The notes: generated by a model from the sequence alone, not told the origin. A DNA stretch of 64,000 nt from Sorex araneus (GCF_027595985.1 NC_073311.1:47929463-47993462), one strand, 5' to 3'; counted from the stretch's first letter, positions 46,601-51,760 are shown. Translations and numbers: made by a program.

Positions 46601-46953
46601 CCCAAATTTTTTTTATGGCAAGAAATATTTCTAATAAATATGAAAGAAGCAGGCAGTTGTTTATGAAATGGAAAGGAAAACTACCATTTAAGACATAGAA
46701 AGGAACTAAATATCTCTGTGGGTCTTTTCTTCGACCACCAATTTTTAAAATAGTTCTATTTCTCTTAATTACCCCAAATGCCTCATAGATCCAAATAGTA
46801 TTTTCTATAAAAATATTTTAGTATGCAATTATTTTTCAAATTACCTTGAAAAGCCTAGGAAACACATCTGCTGGCTGACCACGAATCACAAAGAGGCGAG
46901 AGTTTAATTTTCGTAGATTAGCATCAAGGTCTTCAAGACACTGAAGCAAAAAT
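21728..46953 (-). CDS. CRY1: Cryptochrome-1, exons 2-12 (exon 1 outside window)
   Basis: CRY1 is a flavoprotein-like repressor that, with PER proteins, blocks CLOCK:BMAL1 in the nucleus and so closes the circadian loop. Coding exons on the minus strand: 46845-46953, 45736-45878, 40835-41019, 40212-40300, 38956-39096, 38202-38513, 34978-35129, 34567-34769, 34181-34276, 27525-27596 and 21728-21825. These are 1,600 nt with intact phase and GT-AG introns throughout. With the usual 158-nt exon 1 the protein would be 585 aa (human 586). Domains: photolyase-like alpha/beta domain to ~130, FAD-binding helical domain ~215-490, C-terminal helix ~471-493, and a disordered tail from ~495. Visible key residues: S71, S280, G106, R109, W320, W374, W397, D387, N393, C363, C412, C414 and H473. 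Exon 1 and the promoter are not in the window. Confidence 0.97.
21940..22632 (+). mobile_element. Composite retroposon ending in the subtype B terminus
   Basis: The G/C-rich 5' half (cagagcccagcagccaaaga, cacattcggacaagcctcac) is followed by cccattttccagtagctagg, cagagactataaaaccaagt and a 3' part similar to the subtype B SINE end (tggcaagcttcctgtggtg, gagatgttactgagactgct, cgatgatcaatgggcggga). Related copies lie at 25740-26140, 29965-30235 and 32436-32830. No target duplication was found. Confidence 0.65.
22633..22679 (+). repeat. (GAT)n microsatellite at a retroposon end
   Basis: About 15 GAT/ATG units begin exactly where subtype B elements end gggatgacagtg, so the array probably grew from that terminus. 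Confidence 0.95.
22745..22905 (+). mobile_element. SINE, diverged
   Basis: ggctgaagagatagtttaat runs to gaccattgccgctcaaaat. Confidence 0.7.
23108..23260 (+). mobile_element. SINE, diverged
   Basis: It lies within the L1 fragment: ggcgacctagcccaacgggc, gatgccaggtttgtttcccc, ending gcgtgctccccctaca. Confidence 0.55.
23262..23412 (+). mobile_element. SINE
   Basis: gggtccagagaaatagctca is followed by gtggattcaatctatggcat and a tail aaaaccaaaccaaaaa. Confidence 0.75.
23549..23721 (+). mobile_element. SINE in L1, with target duplication
   Basis: aaaacttaagatacaa flanks the copy at 23533-23548 and 23722-23737, so the L1 was there first. Confidence 0.9.
24014..24761 (+). mobile_element. 748-bp SINE-ended insertion carrying non-SINE sequence
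   Basis: aaaaagtcaatt at 24002-24013 and 24762-24773 flanks the whole block, and the surrounding L1 reads on across it. The first ~600 bp (24014-24616) match no repeat I recognise; an A12 run lies at about 24340-24353. The last ~140 bp are an A-tailed SINE (24617-24757). Confidence 0.65.
24790..24960 (+). mobile_element. SINE, diverged
   Basis: gggccagagaataagcaggt, cagattcaacccctggcacc, tail caccaaaaaaat. Confidence 0.65.
24967..25135 (+). mobile_element. SINE
   Basis: aggccagagagttatcatag is followed by cagtccctggcaccacatat; the 3' part is degraded. Confidence 0.75.
25284..25450 (+). mobile_element. A-tailed SINE with internal rearrangement
   Basis: The head is intact. A short inverted duplication is present in the body: cctgagtgcaatta then cttgcactcttg at about 25373-25396. 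Confidence 0.85.
25455..25708 (-). mobile_element. Long-tail SINE (subtype B)
   Basis: A reverse copy from tactgtagcacggtcatccc to gctatcgctccagtcc. Confidence 0.92.
25735..26145 (+). mobile_element. Composite retroposon, related to 21940-22632
   Basis: Same order of blocks: cttcaccggggcaacttgg, a G-run, ttccccgccccagcagaac, gagcctcacccatgaggga, ccaagttttccattagcttg and gccaagatccagggactcag. The subtype B terminus is missing. Unique-looking DNA follows to about 26280. Confidence 0.65.
26290..26320 (+). repeat. Pyrimidine-rich (CTTT)n / T run
   Basis: A simple CTTT repeat running into T15. Confidence 0.85.
26345..26485 (+). mobile_element. G-rich-tail retroposon 3' end
   Basis: ggtggtgggaaagtgcaatg, gtgggattgatgtttgaata, ttattgtgaacaactttat and an A-rich end: the terminal part of the same family as 14765-14965. 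Confidence 0.65.
26590..26758 (+). mobile_element. SINE
   Basis: ggtcagagagatagttaagg, ending gccagatgcggcctcaaaac. Confidence 0.75.
26845..26955 (-). mobile_element. SINE-derived fragment
   Basis: Short SINE-like blocks in reverse orientation (gcactgctgggtgtggcact); strongly rearranged. Confidence 0.35.
26955..27052 (+). mobile_element. LTR-like fragment
   Basis: gtgttttctcttgaacatgt to ttgttttgtttcac, the third copy of the 4600-4828 family. Confidence 0.35.
27205..27451 (-). mobile_element. Long-tail SINE (subtype B) 73 bp from CRY1 exon 11
   Basis: A reverse copy with (GTCACT)n at its tail and agattaat as target duplication (27197-27204, 27452-27459). It lies in intron 11 in the same orientation as CRY1 transcription, close to the exon 11 donor. 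Confidence 0.93.
27525..27596 (-). CDS. CRY1: CRY1 exon 11: 72-bp in-frame cassette of the tail
   Basis: 72 bp between accatcag|gttac and aacaag|gtaagaatg. It completes Ser530, gives residues 531-553 ([19 protein letters not shown], then LLKQ) and the first base of Gly554. GSGIL and [11 protein letters not shown] are conserved with human. The start YFQ (human CSQ), RYAY (human HYAH) and similar changes are lineage differences. The length is a multiple of three, so skipping removes 24 residues in frame. In human such skipping, caused by a +3 A>C donor change, gives a stronger repressor and delayed sleep phase. Here the donor keeps A at +3. Confidence 0.96.
28670..28768 (+). mobile_element. Short tRNA-like SINE, different from the main family
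   Basis: gggccgtagcttgatggcag, gagcatgtctcacatgtaag, then a B box aagttcaattcctggcacc and a CA-rich end. It resembles a tRNA-Ala-derived ID-like element and lacks the SOR body. Confidence 0.5.
29470..29728 (+). mobile_element. G-rich-tail retroposon 3' end
   Basis: aacaattatcacaaactga, gttgtaacaaacaatatgaa, gggggcagggaggaaagtgg, gtgggattggtactgaaaca. It matches 49770-50005 block for block. Confidence 0.7.
29795..29948 (-). mobile_element. G-rich-tail retroposon 3' end, reversed
   Basis: The complement reads attatttagcatctgcctat, a GGTGGTGGTGGTGG tract and aaaataaaatttaaaagt. It is the counterpart of 14765-14965. Confidence 0.65.
29965..30240 (+). mobile_element. Composite retroposon 3' part with subtype B terminus
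   Basis: gccaagatccagagactata, a CA-rich insertion, gaagagagcgatgcagaatc, gatatggcaaaaacagtaac, then acagtgatacagtgatacag at the end. Confidence 0.7.
30300..30665 (-). mobile_element. Monomer related to the tandem modules at 35.85-36.83 kb
   Basis: It shares gatctcttttgagatttat, ggccatttaatttcttggga and cttggtcccaagttg with 36550-36700. It is a single unit without a G-rich tail. Confidence 0.6.
31160..31310 (-). mobile_element. SINE, diverged
   Basis: ggataccagggatagagcc and gagctatctctccatcctc in reverse orientation. Confidence 0.6.
31385..31546 (-). mobile_element. SINE
   Basis: ctcacatacagccatgctca to ctgtactatcgctctgaccc. Confidence 0.85.
31672..31926 (-). mobile_element. Long-tail SINE, variant with extra middle segment
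   Basis: A reverse copy that also holds cctcttcttactcatttttc and gagactctttcaaggtcagg, a segment otherwise seen in the 21940-22632 composite. It is truncated before the tRNA head. Confidence 0.8.
32159..32330 (-). mobile_element. Young A-tailed SINE with target duplication
   Basis: Full length. tataatgaatctttt lies at 32144-32158 and 32331-32345. Confidence 0.95.
32387..32435 (+). mobile_element. SINE head fragment
   Basis: ggactggagaaatagcatgg to acacttgcctagcaacc. It abuts the inverted composite element and may be part of the same insertion. Confidence 0.5.
32436..32830 (+). mobile_element. Composite retroposon with inverted 5' half
   Basis: 32436-32660 is the reverse complement of the 5' half of the 21940-type element (block order from ggagatctcagccctgggtc back to the GGGGCCCC region). 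32670-32830 is the next part in forward orientation (ggggctgagatcttcaagcc, ccattttccagtagctaggc). Confidence 0.7.
32855..33475 (+). mobile_element. Single-module relative of the tandem composite retroposon
   Basis: One ctactttt..ctaagctatggtcccatgcc block, one aatttctctgaatttaattt block and one ctcagcaatggaaaacatat block. Then come a GGCGGGGGAGAGGGGGTGGG tract and gtgattcaattaaaat with an A-rich end. Same order as 19490-21345 but without tandem copies. Confidence 0.7.
33525..33700 (-). mobile_element. SINE
   Basis: tttttgggtgacacctgaca to ctgtactatctctccagcct. Confidence 0.85.
33922..34075 (+). mobile_element. SINE, diverged
   Basis: acaggtgagctagtgcaggg, cttgtcttgcatgtggcta, ending ggatgtggcccaacc. 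It lies about 105 bp beyond the exon 10 donor. Confidence 0.75.
34181..34276 (-). CDS. CRY1: CRY1 exon 10: start of the C-terminal tail
   Basis: 96 bp between ccttttag|gtcttc and gtggaa|gtaagtg. It completes Gly498, codes residues 499-529 ([19 protein letters not shown], then [12 protein letters not shown]) and starts Ser530. This is the Gly/Asn/Ser-rich, probably disordered beginning of the tail that modulates CLOCK:BMAL1 binding. Relative to human (GYSAENIPGCSSSG) it has one extra residue and reads [11 protein letters not shown]. The PGEN form is also found in mouse. Confidence 0.95.
34277..34566 (-). other. CRY1: CRY1 intron 9
   Basis: 290 bp, more than half of it a SINE (34308-34480). 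Confidence 0.9.
34308..34480 (+). mobile_element. SINE in CRY1 intron 9
   Basis: caggagaccagaaagatagt, a diverged B box, gtgatccctgagctcagagc and (CAA)n at the end. Confidence 0.8.
34567..34769 (-). CDS. CRY1: CRY1 exon 9: end of FAD domain and C-terminal helix
   Basis: 203 bp between tcccaaaag|gcgttat and ggattag|gtatgt. It completes Arg430 and codes residues 431-497 plus the first base of Gly498. It contains [19 protein letters not shown] and the long helix around [17 protein letters not shown] (about 471-493) used by PER2 and FBXL3. His473, which with Cys414 holds the zinc at the PER2 interface, is present. No residue here differs from human as far as I can tell. Confidence 0.97.
34770..34977 (-). 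other. CRY1: CRY1 intron 8
   Basis: 208 bp, no repeat inside; AT-rich with a normal branch/pyrimidine region. Confidence 0.9.
34978..35129 (-). CDS. CRY1: CRY1 exon 8: flavin pocket
   Basis: 152 bp between tttctgaag|gtatttg and tatatcag|gtaagcc. Residues 380-429 plus two bases of Arg430: [20 protein letters not shown] then the Cys-rich [21 protein letters not shown]387 and N393 (flavin pocket), W397 and W399 (tryptophan chain), C412 (redox pair with C363) and C414 (zinc) are all present. This is one of the most conserved exons of the gene. Confidence 0.97.
35408..35516 (-). mobile_element. Truncated SINE
   Basis: From the T-rich tail and tgggttcacacctggcgata to gggaccatatggg; the head half is missing. 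Confidence 0.8.
35545..35840 (-). mobile_element. Reversed G-rich 3' tail of a composite retroposon
   Basis: cagtcatacaatgatccagc and tatccctccaccagtgtaca are the complement of the G-rich tail at 33290-33400. In this orientation it is the 3' end of the tandem element to its right. Confidence 0.65.
35850..36830 (-). repeat. Tandem ~355-bp modules of a composite retroposon
   Basis: A unit beginning near ggcagttttggggtatggatg (35860) recurs at about 36235. Both copies contain gaagtggggg, agattat(g/a)tctt, ggtggcgatttt-like and taccccagtctgttcagcc (36128, 36504). A third, partial unit with ggccatttaatttcttggga follows at 36550-36830. The copies differ at roughly one base in six. Confidence 0.7.
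37126..37212 (+). mobile_element. Short tRNA-like SINE
   Basis: gtggacagggatgcagctca, tagtagagcagttgtcttca, B-box-like gggctcaatttctagtacc. It looks like the element at 28670-28768. Confidence 0.45.
37760..37925 (+). mobile_element. SINE
   Basis: catggccagaaagacagtat to gggtgtggtccccaaaac with (ACAAA)n at the end. Confidence 0.8.
38025..38110 (+). mobile_element. SINE 3' fragment
   Basis: tatgatccctagtaccatac to gccgggtgtgatccaaaaga. Confidence 0.6.
38202..38513 (-). CDS. CRY1: CRY1 exon 7: core of FAD-binding domain
   Basis: 312 bp, exactly 104 codons, between taatcttag|gtaaag and atgaag|gtaaat. Residues 276-379, from [19 protein letters not shown] to [11 protein letters not shown]280 (an AMPK phosphorylation site in mouse), W320 and W374 (tryptophan triad), R358 and H359 beside the flavin and C363 are present. 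The motif [13 protein letters not shown] is diagnostic of the photolyase/cryptochrome family. It appears identical to human. Confidence 0.98.
38545..38712 (+). mobile_element. SINE close to the exon 7 acceptor
   Basis: aggggtggaacgatagtaca to gccaggcatgacccgataaa. Its 5' end is about 31 bp from the splice site. Confidence 0.88.
38743..38897 (-). mobile_element. SINE, inverted relative to its neighbour
   Basis: ctgggtcatacctggcaatg to ctgtgtcttcggccc. Confidence 0.82.
38956..39096 (-). CDS. CRY1: CRY1 exon 6
   Basis: 141 bp, exactly 47 codons, between catttcag|gcttgg and aaaaag|gtatta. Residues 229-275, [19 protein letters not shown] and then [20 protein letters not shown] to [15 protein letters not shown] is the conserved flavin-contacting motif of the photolyase/cryptochrome family. 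It appears identical to human. Confidence 0.97.
39310..39572 (+). mobile_element. G-rich-tail retroposon 3' end
   Basis: gtgttgggggggcgggtaag, ggtgaggggtgggagggaaa, cattggtgaaaagtctggtg, ctgaaactcaatcataaaa and an ataaaatttttt end. Confidence 0.65.
39872..40046 (-). mobile_element. SINE with (ATA)n insertion
   Basis: gggttttggaccaaatccag to ttatctctccagccc. An ATA repeat (about 40008-40023) sits in the head. Confidence 0.75.
40212..40300 (-). CDS. CRY1: CRY1 exon 5
   Basis: 89 bp between ttgatttag|gttttg and gaaagaaaa|gtatga. The first two bases finish Gly199; residues 200-228 follow, [19 protein letters not shown] then [10 protein letters not shown]. Pro206 replaces the human serine. This segment joins the alpha/beta domain to the helical domain. 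Confidence 0.96.
40301..40834 (-). other. CRY1: CRY1 intron 4
   Basis: 534 bp with one A-tailed SINE; the remaining 350 bp are unique AT-rich DNA. Confidence 0.9.
40552..40731 (-). mobile_element. A-tailed SINE in CRY1 intron 4
   Basis: Full length, with a small duplication gggatgggatg at 40649-40659. cgtatttt / tgtatttt flank it. Confidence 0.9.
40835..41019 (-). CDS. CRY1: CRY1 exon 4
   Basis: 185 bp between tataatag|gatcat and gaactag|gtgagt. The first base finishes Lys137; residues 138-198 and the first base of Gly199 follow. It reads [19 protein letters not shown], then [20 protein letters not shown] and [18 protein letters not shown]. The segment is the linker between the two domains. 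Ala164 replaces human Glu in MEPLEIP. The rest matches human. Confidence 0.97.
41130..41300 (+). mobile_element. SINE, diverged
   Basis: ggggaagaatagaacagagg, cctggttcaaaccccagcac, ending gtgctggctcaaccc. Confidence 0.7.
41332..41497 (+). mobile_element. SINE with target duplication
   Basis: taaaggattctagga occurs at about 41316-41331 and 41499-41514. The copy is older and its head diverged. Confidence 0.8.
41980..42100 (-). mobile_element. SINE with internal deletion
   Basis: ggctctttgggttattccca is joined directly to gatcaaaccagggtggctgc and the reversed head; about 60 bp of body is missing. Confidence 0.8.
42140..42368 (+). mobile_element. Long-tail SINE (subtype B) with 18-bp target duplication
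   Basis: acatccttcattctgtca at 42122-42139 and the same with one change at 42369-42386. It ends cgggatg without any A-tail. Confidence 0.95.
42387..42665 (-). mobile_element. L1 3' fragment, reversed
   Basis: tcacttagcatgatgctttc, gctacatagtattccactat, gtgccaaggtttctttaacc and tgttcttgggcacttgaatt are the well-known complement of the end of L1 ORF2 / 3' UTR. Confidence 0.8.
42937..43102 (+). mobile_element. SINE
   Basis: gggattagagagatagtaca to gctggtgtggccccaaaac. Confidence 0.88.
43118..43282 (-). mobile_element. SINE, diverged, with local duplication
   Basis: aggctatagctggcagtgca to gcgctaagtcctggccc; the middle holds two related ggtact(c)ag blocks. Confidence 0.65.
43290..43930. repeat. 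Unassigned degenerate repeat region with SINE inside
   Basis: A loose ~35-40-bp motif with (g/t)ttg(c/t)(c/a)(a/g)(t/c)gcc and a ca.tt.tgg spacer recurs (ttggttgccatgcc, ttggctgtaatgcc, tggttgtactgttc, ctggccgcaatgttc, cagttgtggtgcc). A reversed SINE lies at about 43590-43745. I cannot assign the flanking sequence. Confidence 0.4.
44170..44422 (-). mobile_element. SINE, long diverged variant
   Basis: ggtgccttgcggtgccaggg, gattgaaccaccatcaattg and tttactatctctctggtccc. It is about 80 bp longer than usual in the body. Confidence 0.6.
44932..45088 (+). mobile_element. SINE
   Basis: attgagttggatagtacaga to gcacctggtgtaaccactc. Confidence 0.8.
45200..45362 (+). mobile_element. SINE
   Basis: caggtcccaagataaagttc to tgggtgtggtccctaaacc. 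Confidence 0.8.
45473..45625 (+). mobile_element. SINE near CRY1 exon 3 donor
   Basis: cggcccagaatgatagtaca to gccggttgtggccccaaaac, ending about 110 bp from exon 3. Confidence 0.88.
45736..45878 (-). CDS. CRY1: CRY1 exon 3
   Basis: 143 bp between atattag|gaatgg and ctggacaa|gtatgt. Residues 90-136 and two bases of Lys137: [19 protein letters not shown], then [19 protein letters not shown] to YDLD. It belongs to the alpha/beta photolyase-like domain. G106 and R109, in the secondary pocket that docks CLOCK, are present. It appears identical to human. Confidence 0.97.
46265..46428 (+). mobile_element. SINE, left arm of an inverted pair
   Basis: tatggaggagccagagcaat to ttgctgagtgtgccccctcc. 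Confidence 0.88.
46430..46603 (-). mobile_element. Young A-tailed SINE, right arm of an inverted pair
   Basis: The T-rich tail meets the C-rich end of the copy to its left. ccccaattttttt / ccccaaatttttt flank it. Confidence 0.92.
46845..46953 (-). CDS. CRY1: CRY1 exon 2
   Basis: 109 bp between tgtcttcctag|attttt and ttcaag|gtaatt. The first base finishes Arg53; residues 54-89 follow, [20 protein letters not shown] then [17 protein letters not shown]71, an AMPK target whose phosphorylation destabilises mouse CRY1, is present. It continues the alpha/beta domain begun in exon 1, which lies beyond the window. It appears identical to human. Confidence 0.97.
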
Positions 46954-47125
46954 CTAGGAAGACAGAAACATTAAAATTGTTAAAAATATATATTTAGAAG
47001 ATACAATGTATTGCAGAGACCATGTTATTCTACAAATTAAAATGCCAACCCTATTATCTTATTACCTTTTACCTCTAACATAAAAAAACCACTGACTCTA
47101 GAAACAAGTTATATATAATTTTGCG

Positions 47126-47282
47126 GGGAGAGGATTCACATCCAGCGGTGTTCAGGACTTATTCCTGGCTCTGTGCTCAGGGATCATTCTTGGCAGGGAT
47201 CAGGGAACCATATGCAGTGCTGGGGATAGAATCCAGATGAGCTGTGTGCCAGGCAAACGCCTTGTACTATCTCTCTAGCCCT
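47126..47282 (-). mobile_element. SINE
   Basis: gaggattcacatccagcggt to tgtactatctctctagccc. Confidence 0.85.
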
Positions 47283-48004
47283 TTTAAGTTTTCTTAAATT
47301 TAAGTAAAACAAAGTTTCAGTGTCTCAGAAGGATAATCTACACCAAAAGTCATTCTCAAATCTTAACAGGACTGCTAAGAGTTCTCCATATTCAACACTT
47401 TTTGGAAAATGTTTTCTATTTGGTACAAGCAAGCCAACAACAGACAGCAAGATGGCAAAAGAAAAAAAAGAACCTGATTAATATATGTGAAAAAACAAGC
47501 AACCCTGGATTAATTAATAATTGGTCCTTTATATTTTCCCTTTCTTATTAACAAGCTGAATAAACAGCCTTACTGTTTTTCAAAGACAGTCTATGAACCA
47601 AATAAACAGTGCACGGACTTGACATGTACTGAACCAATATGATCAAATGGAAAATTTTGCAACCTAAGAATATTTTTGGCATTTGAGAAAACAAAAGAAC
47701 AAAAGTTGTATTGATGTGTAGTATTTTTTTCCACATGTTATTTCCACATGTTTTTCTTCCATAGTAAGATATTTTTCTTCCATGGATAAATATTTACACC
47801 ACTATAGTTTCATATAGAATACAAGACTGCCATGAATTTAAATGTGGGTAATTTAAAAAATGTAATACACTGTATTTGCATAGTTAAATGAAAAAGGTTT
47901 GTCAAGAAAATAAAGCTGAACAGAAAACAGTAATGCTGTCCTTTGTTAAAGAGCTTTTTAAAAATGAATACTGTAACTTGTAAAACTACATGCATATATA
48001 ATTA

Positions 48005-48182
48005 GGGGGAGAGGAATAGGCCACACCCAGTGGTGCTCTGGACTTGCTTCTGGCTGGGGAACAGGAGGTGATCCTGAGGCTCTGTACTTGTCCCCCAAGG
48101 CCACCAGGAATGATCCCTGAGCACTGAGCCAGGAGTGAGCCCTGAGCATGGCTGGGTGTGGCCCCCATCTCCCCCTCAAAAC
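48005..48182. mobile_element. Fold-back SINE remnant
   Basis: It begins with a reversed SINE end (ggccacacccagtggtgctc, 48020-48039) and closes with the same end forward (gagcatggctgggtgtggcc). Two 3' halves thus face each other and no tRNA head is present. Confidence 0.6.
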
Positions 48183-48270
48183 AAAACAAAAGAACAATTG
48201 AAACAACACTTCCAAGCTATTAATAATAGCTACCCTTAGTAACTGGGAGTCTGCATTGGGGCTTAAGAGA

Positions 48271-48273
<3 letters not shown>

Positions 48274-48311
<38 letters not shown>
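48274..48311. repeat. (TA)n microsatellite
   Basis: About 19 AT units without interruption. Confidence 0.97.
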
Positions 48312-48314
<3 letters not shown>

Positions 48315-48349
48315 TTTTTTTTAAGAAACCCATTTACATAAATTTGTCG

Positions 48350-49050
48350 TGACCTTTGGCTTGCTGCTCTACCATCCCAGGTGAGGCTTGCCTCCAGCAG
48401 ACATTACTGGGTCTATTTGGGAACAGAGGTTAAATCCCCTCCTTACAGGGTGGGTCCCAGCAGCCTCCACTCCTCATGTGCACCATATTAAGGGCCCATA
48501 TCACAGCTCCTGATGCGACAGAAATACTCAACAAACTACATGCTACTCACAGTTATTCCTCCTGTCATTCTGTGAGGACAGGCAGAAAAGAGAGAGGGCA
48601 GCCTCCAGCTTAATCCCTCAACATCACCCAGGGGGTTAACTACAAGGATTTCCCCCAGAACAAGGACACTAGAAAATCAATGGGGGTAACATGTAGAAGC
48701 CACCAAGTTCAATTAATGAAATGTCATTGAAATATCATTAAGACATAAACATCGCTAATGAATCCTTCAGCAGTATCTCCAGTGAGATTATGAGGAGGAT
48801 GATATTCAACAAGTTCACAGAAACAACAGACAGGTAGTCAGCAAAACACAAGGAAGTATGAAAGTTGAAATGAAAAAAATACTAGAGACAGAAATGAAGA
48901 ACATGGTAGGTGATGCCAAAAAAGTCAACAGAAGCTCTCAAATGCAGAATAATAAGAACTGAGCAAAAGATTGAGGAGTTCAAAGATGAGGAGGAAATCA
49001 CTAGGAACCAACAGAAGGGGGAAAACAGTCTGAAAAGAAATGAAGAGTAT
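48350..49050 (+). mobile_element. L1 5' UTR / ORF1-like remnant
   Basis: The A-rich stretch 48700-49050 (gaaatgaagaacatggtagg, ttgaggagttcaaagatgag, aacagaagggggaaaacagt) has the look of the coiled-coil part of an L1 ORF1. The frame is broken several times. Related sequence resumes after an insertion at about 50010. Confidence 0.5.
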
Positions 49051-49054
49051 ATTG

Positions 49055-50005
49055 ATCTGCCATCTTGCCAATAGACAAATGGCCCAGGGTTGTATCTCCA
49101 AAAGAACATGATACTATTGACTCTTCCCAGGTTGTACTGGTCCAGGCTGAAAATTCTGGGGCCATCTCAGAACGGGGGCAGGCTGATTCCCCTTTCTGCC
49201 TGAAGGCACAGCAGCCCACAACCACAACTGATACCCTCTAACTTAGAAACGGCCCAGATCCACAACTGATCCTCATGTAACTGCCAAACCAAATTGTTCC
49301 AGATCTTGACTGCTCAGCCACATCAATTCAAAATTTCTTAGTACTGTCAACTCAGTAGGATCATGTAGCACTGTTGTCCCACTATTCATCGATTTGCTCG
49401 AGTGGGAATCAGTAATGTCTCCATTGTGAGTCTTGTTGTTACTGTTTTTGGCATATTGAATATGCCACAGGTAGCTTGCCAGGCTCTGCAGTTCGGGCGA
49501 GATACTCTTGGTAGCTTGCTGGGCTCTCTGAGAGGGCCGGTGGAATCAAACCCAGGTTGGCCGCGTGCAAGGCAAACACCATACCCACTATGCTATCGCT
49601 CCAGTCCCAGTAGGATCATAGTAAGTCTAACTGGAAATTTGCATAGAAGATCACCAAGCTCAATGAGCCTAAAAAATAACAGAAGGCTCAACTAGCATTA
49701 ACAGTAGATTAATAGTAGATTAATGCTAGTACAGTAGATCCTCAATGACTTTAGTAACATCATGTGAGACATAACAATTATCACAAATGGACTTACTATT
49801 CTGAGATTTGATCATTCCATTTGCCCTTGTGCTGTAACAAACAATATGAAATAAATTTGGTAGTGCCTGCAAAGGGGGCAGGCTAGAGTGGTGAGTGGGA
49901 AACTGGGGACCTTGGCGGGGGGGAAATGTTGGAACATTTAATGCCTGAAACAACTGTATTATGAACACTAGGTAAATCACAGTGTTATAATTTTTTTTAA
50001 AAAAT
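49055..50005 (+). mobile_element. G-rich-tail retroposon, split by a SINE
   Basis: The 5' part 49055-49352 (gatctgccatcttgccaata, ggtccaggctgaaaattctg) and the 3' part 49620-50005 (gctgtaacaaacaatatgaa, aagggggcaggctagagtgg, ataattttttttaaaaaataa) are separated by a subtype B SINE. It lies within the L1 ORF1-like remnant. Confidence 0.6.
49365..49607 (-). mobile_element. Long-tail SINE (subtype B) with target duplication
   Basis: A full reverse copy; cagtaggatcat at 49353-49364 and 49608-49619. Confidence 0.95.
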
Positions 50006-50430
50006 AAAGTGGGTTACAAAGTAAAGGAAAAAGTCATGAACAACATAGCAGAGAACTACAGAATGAGTTCAAGAGGGACAATATATGAATCGTCAAAGTC
50101 CCAGAAGACCAATAAGAAAAATATGATGAAGAAAAACAATCGTTAAGGAAACAAACCATCAATATGAACTTTCCAGAGTTGAAGATTGCAGGCACTGAAA
50201 TCCAAGAGGCCCGAGGAGTTACGGTGAAAATAGACCAAATTAAGAAAACTCAAAGACACATTATATTCAAAATGACAAAAATCAAAGGTAAAGACAATAC
50301 TGAGAGCAGCAAGATCAAAAACAACTTATATACAAAAGGAAGCCCATAAGGTTGTAGAGGAGATCTACCAAATGACTCTACAAGCCTCATTTGGAAGGAT
50401 ATAGTCCAAAAATTCAACAAAATGAACACC
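50006..50430 (+). mobile_element. L1 ORF1-like remnant, second part
   Basis: cattatattcaaaatgacaa, gagcagcaagatcaaaaaca and acaaaaggaagcccataagg follow the order of the RNA-binding and C-terminal region of an L1 ORF1. The frame does not stay open. Confidence 0.5.
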
Positions 50431-50554
50431 TTACCAAGTGTGTGTATTTTTTGCACCTCGGCGTACACACCCTCCCTCAGGCTGCTTGCCTCCTCCATGA
50501 GGGTCGGCAAGGAGCAGATGGAGGGAAGCTGCGGTCAGCCTGGTGACTCCTGTG

Positions 50555-50672
50555 TGCCCAGAGGGACAGGAGGTCTAGGCTCAATAGGTAGTGTACATGG
50601 TTCCCCAAGCTGCGACAGAAATGACTCCAAGCAGAGACACTTCTGGGTATAGCCCCCAAATCAGTAAAATAA
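50555..50672 (+). mobile_element. SINE 3' part, diverged
   Basis: ggtctaggctcaataggtag to cttctgggtatagcccccaa. Confidence 0.5.
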
Positions 50673-51137
50673 AAGATGCATAAAAAGCTTTTAAAATTTA
50701 ATTTAGAGATTATTAAATCTAGTTAATTTAATACTATTCTCACTTTTTTCTCCTACCAAACGACTTTTTTCCGCACACAATTTCCTAAAGTTTAGTTCTA
50801 GAATGCTTTTTCCAGTTTTTGTTTTAATTTTTATTATGATTTAAATTTTGATAATTTAATAATTTAAAATTTAAACTTAAAATTTTTATTATAATTTAGG
50901 TAACATGGTTACAATAGTACTGTTACTTAATATACACTATTGCAGCATACCATCAAAGGGCCCAATACCCACCACCAAGGTCCTTGTTATTTCTAGTCTA
51001 TGGCATACTATTAATACTCAGTTTTTCAGCTGAAAGTAATTTCTTACTCTGTTAGGGAAACCATCAGATTTGTTAACGCACCATTAACCATTGCACACAT
51101 ACACACATCATTTCCTCCCTTGATAGTTTTCTTTCCT

Positions 51138-51299
51138 ATTTTTTTTTTGGTGGTGTCATACCCAGCAATGTTCTGAATCCTGGCTTTGCACTCAGGGATC
51201 ATTCCTGGCAGTGCTCAGGAGACCGTATGTGATCTGGGGATCGAACATGGACCAGCTTCGTGCAAGGCTAGTGCCTTACCCACTGCACTATCTCTCCAG
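51138..51299 (-). mobile_element. SINE
   Basis: ttggtggtgtcatacccagc to ctgcactatctctccag. Confidence 0.88.
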
Positions 51300-51639
51300 A
51301 GGAACCTTGATGATTTTCAAGGTAAGTATCTGAGTCTCATTTCTTTCTACATGTTACATAACCTACGTTTCAGTTCTTACATTTGGCAAATAGATCTCAT
51401 CACCTACTATATATAGTTTGTTGAAAATATAGAAACGAGATAAAAATAACTTAGAACTGCTTTCTACATCTATTGAAAGCACTGGACACCACATTAAATC
51501 ATCTAGTATTTGGTGGATGTTAAGTAAAAGTTATAACTGGGGAATAACTTATACTTCTGAGAAGTGATCTATTTCCATATGTAAATACCGGAACATGACA
51601 TTAGAAGACACTGAATTAGCTGGACGCCAATAATTACAC

Positions 51640-51760
51640 ACAAAATCATCTGAATTTCAATCCCTGGCACCAAATAGTCCCCTGAGTGCCACCTGGAGTA
51701 AGCCCCAGGCAGAACTGGGAGTAGCCTCTGAGTACAGCAAAGTGTGACTCCACAAAGCTT
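51640..51760 (+). mobile_element. SINE, 5' truncated
   Basis: atttcaatccctggcaccaa to gcaaagtgtgactccac. Confidence 0.65.

Larger units (their letters stand above)
45879..46844 (-). other. CRY1: CRY1 intron 2
   Basis: 966 bp: unique DNA at 45879-46260 and 46610-46844, with a tail-to-tail pair of SINEs between. Confidence 0.9.

Noticed and set aside
48700..50430. Possible HAL1-type element (ORF1 without ORF2)
   Set aside because: The G-rich 3' end at 49620-50005 appears to belong to an element inserted in the ORF1-like stretch, because ORF1-like sequence resumes after it. A true HAL1 would end there.
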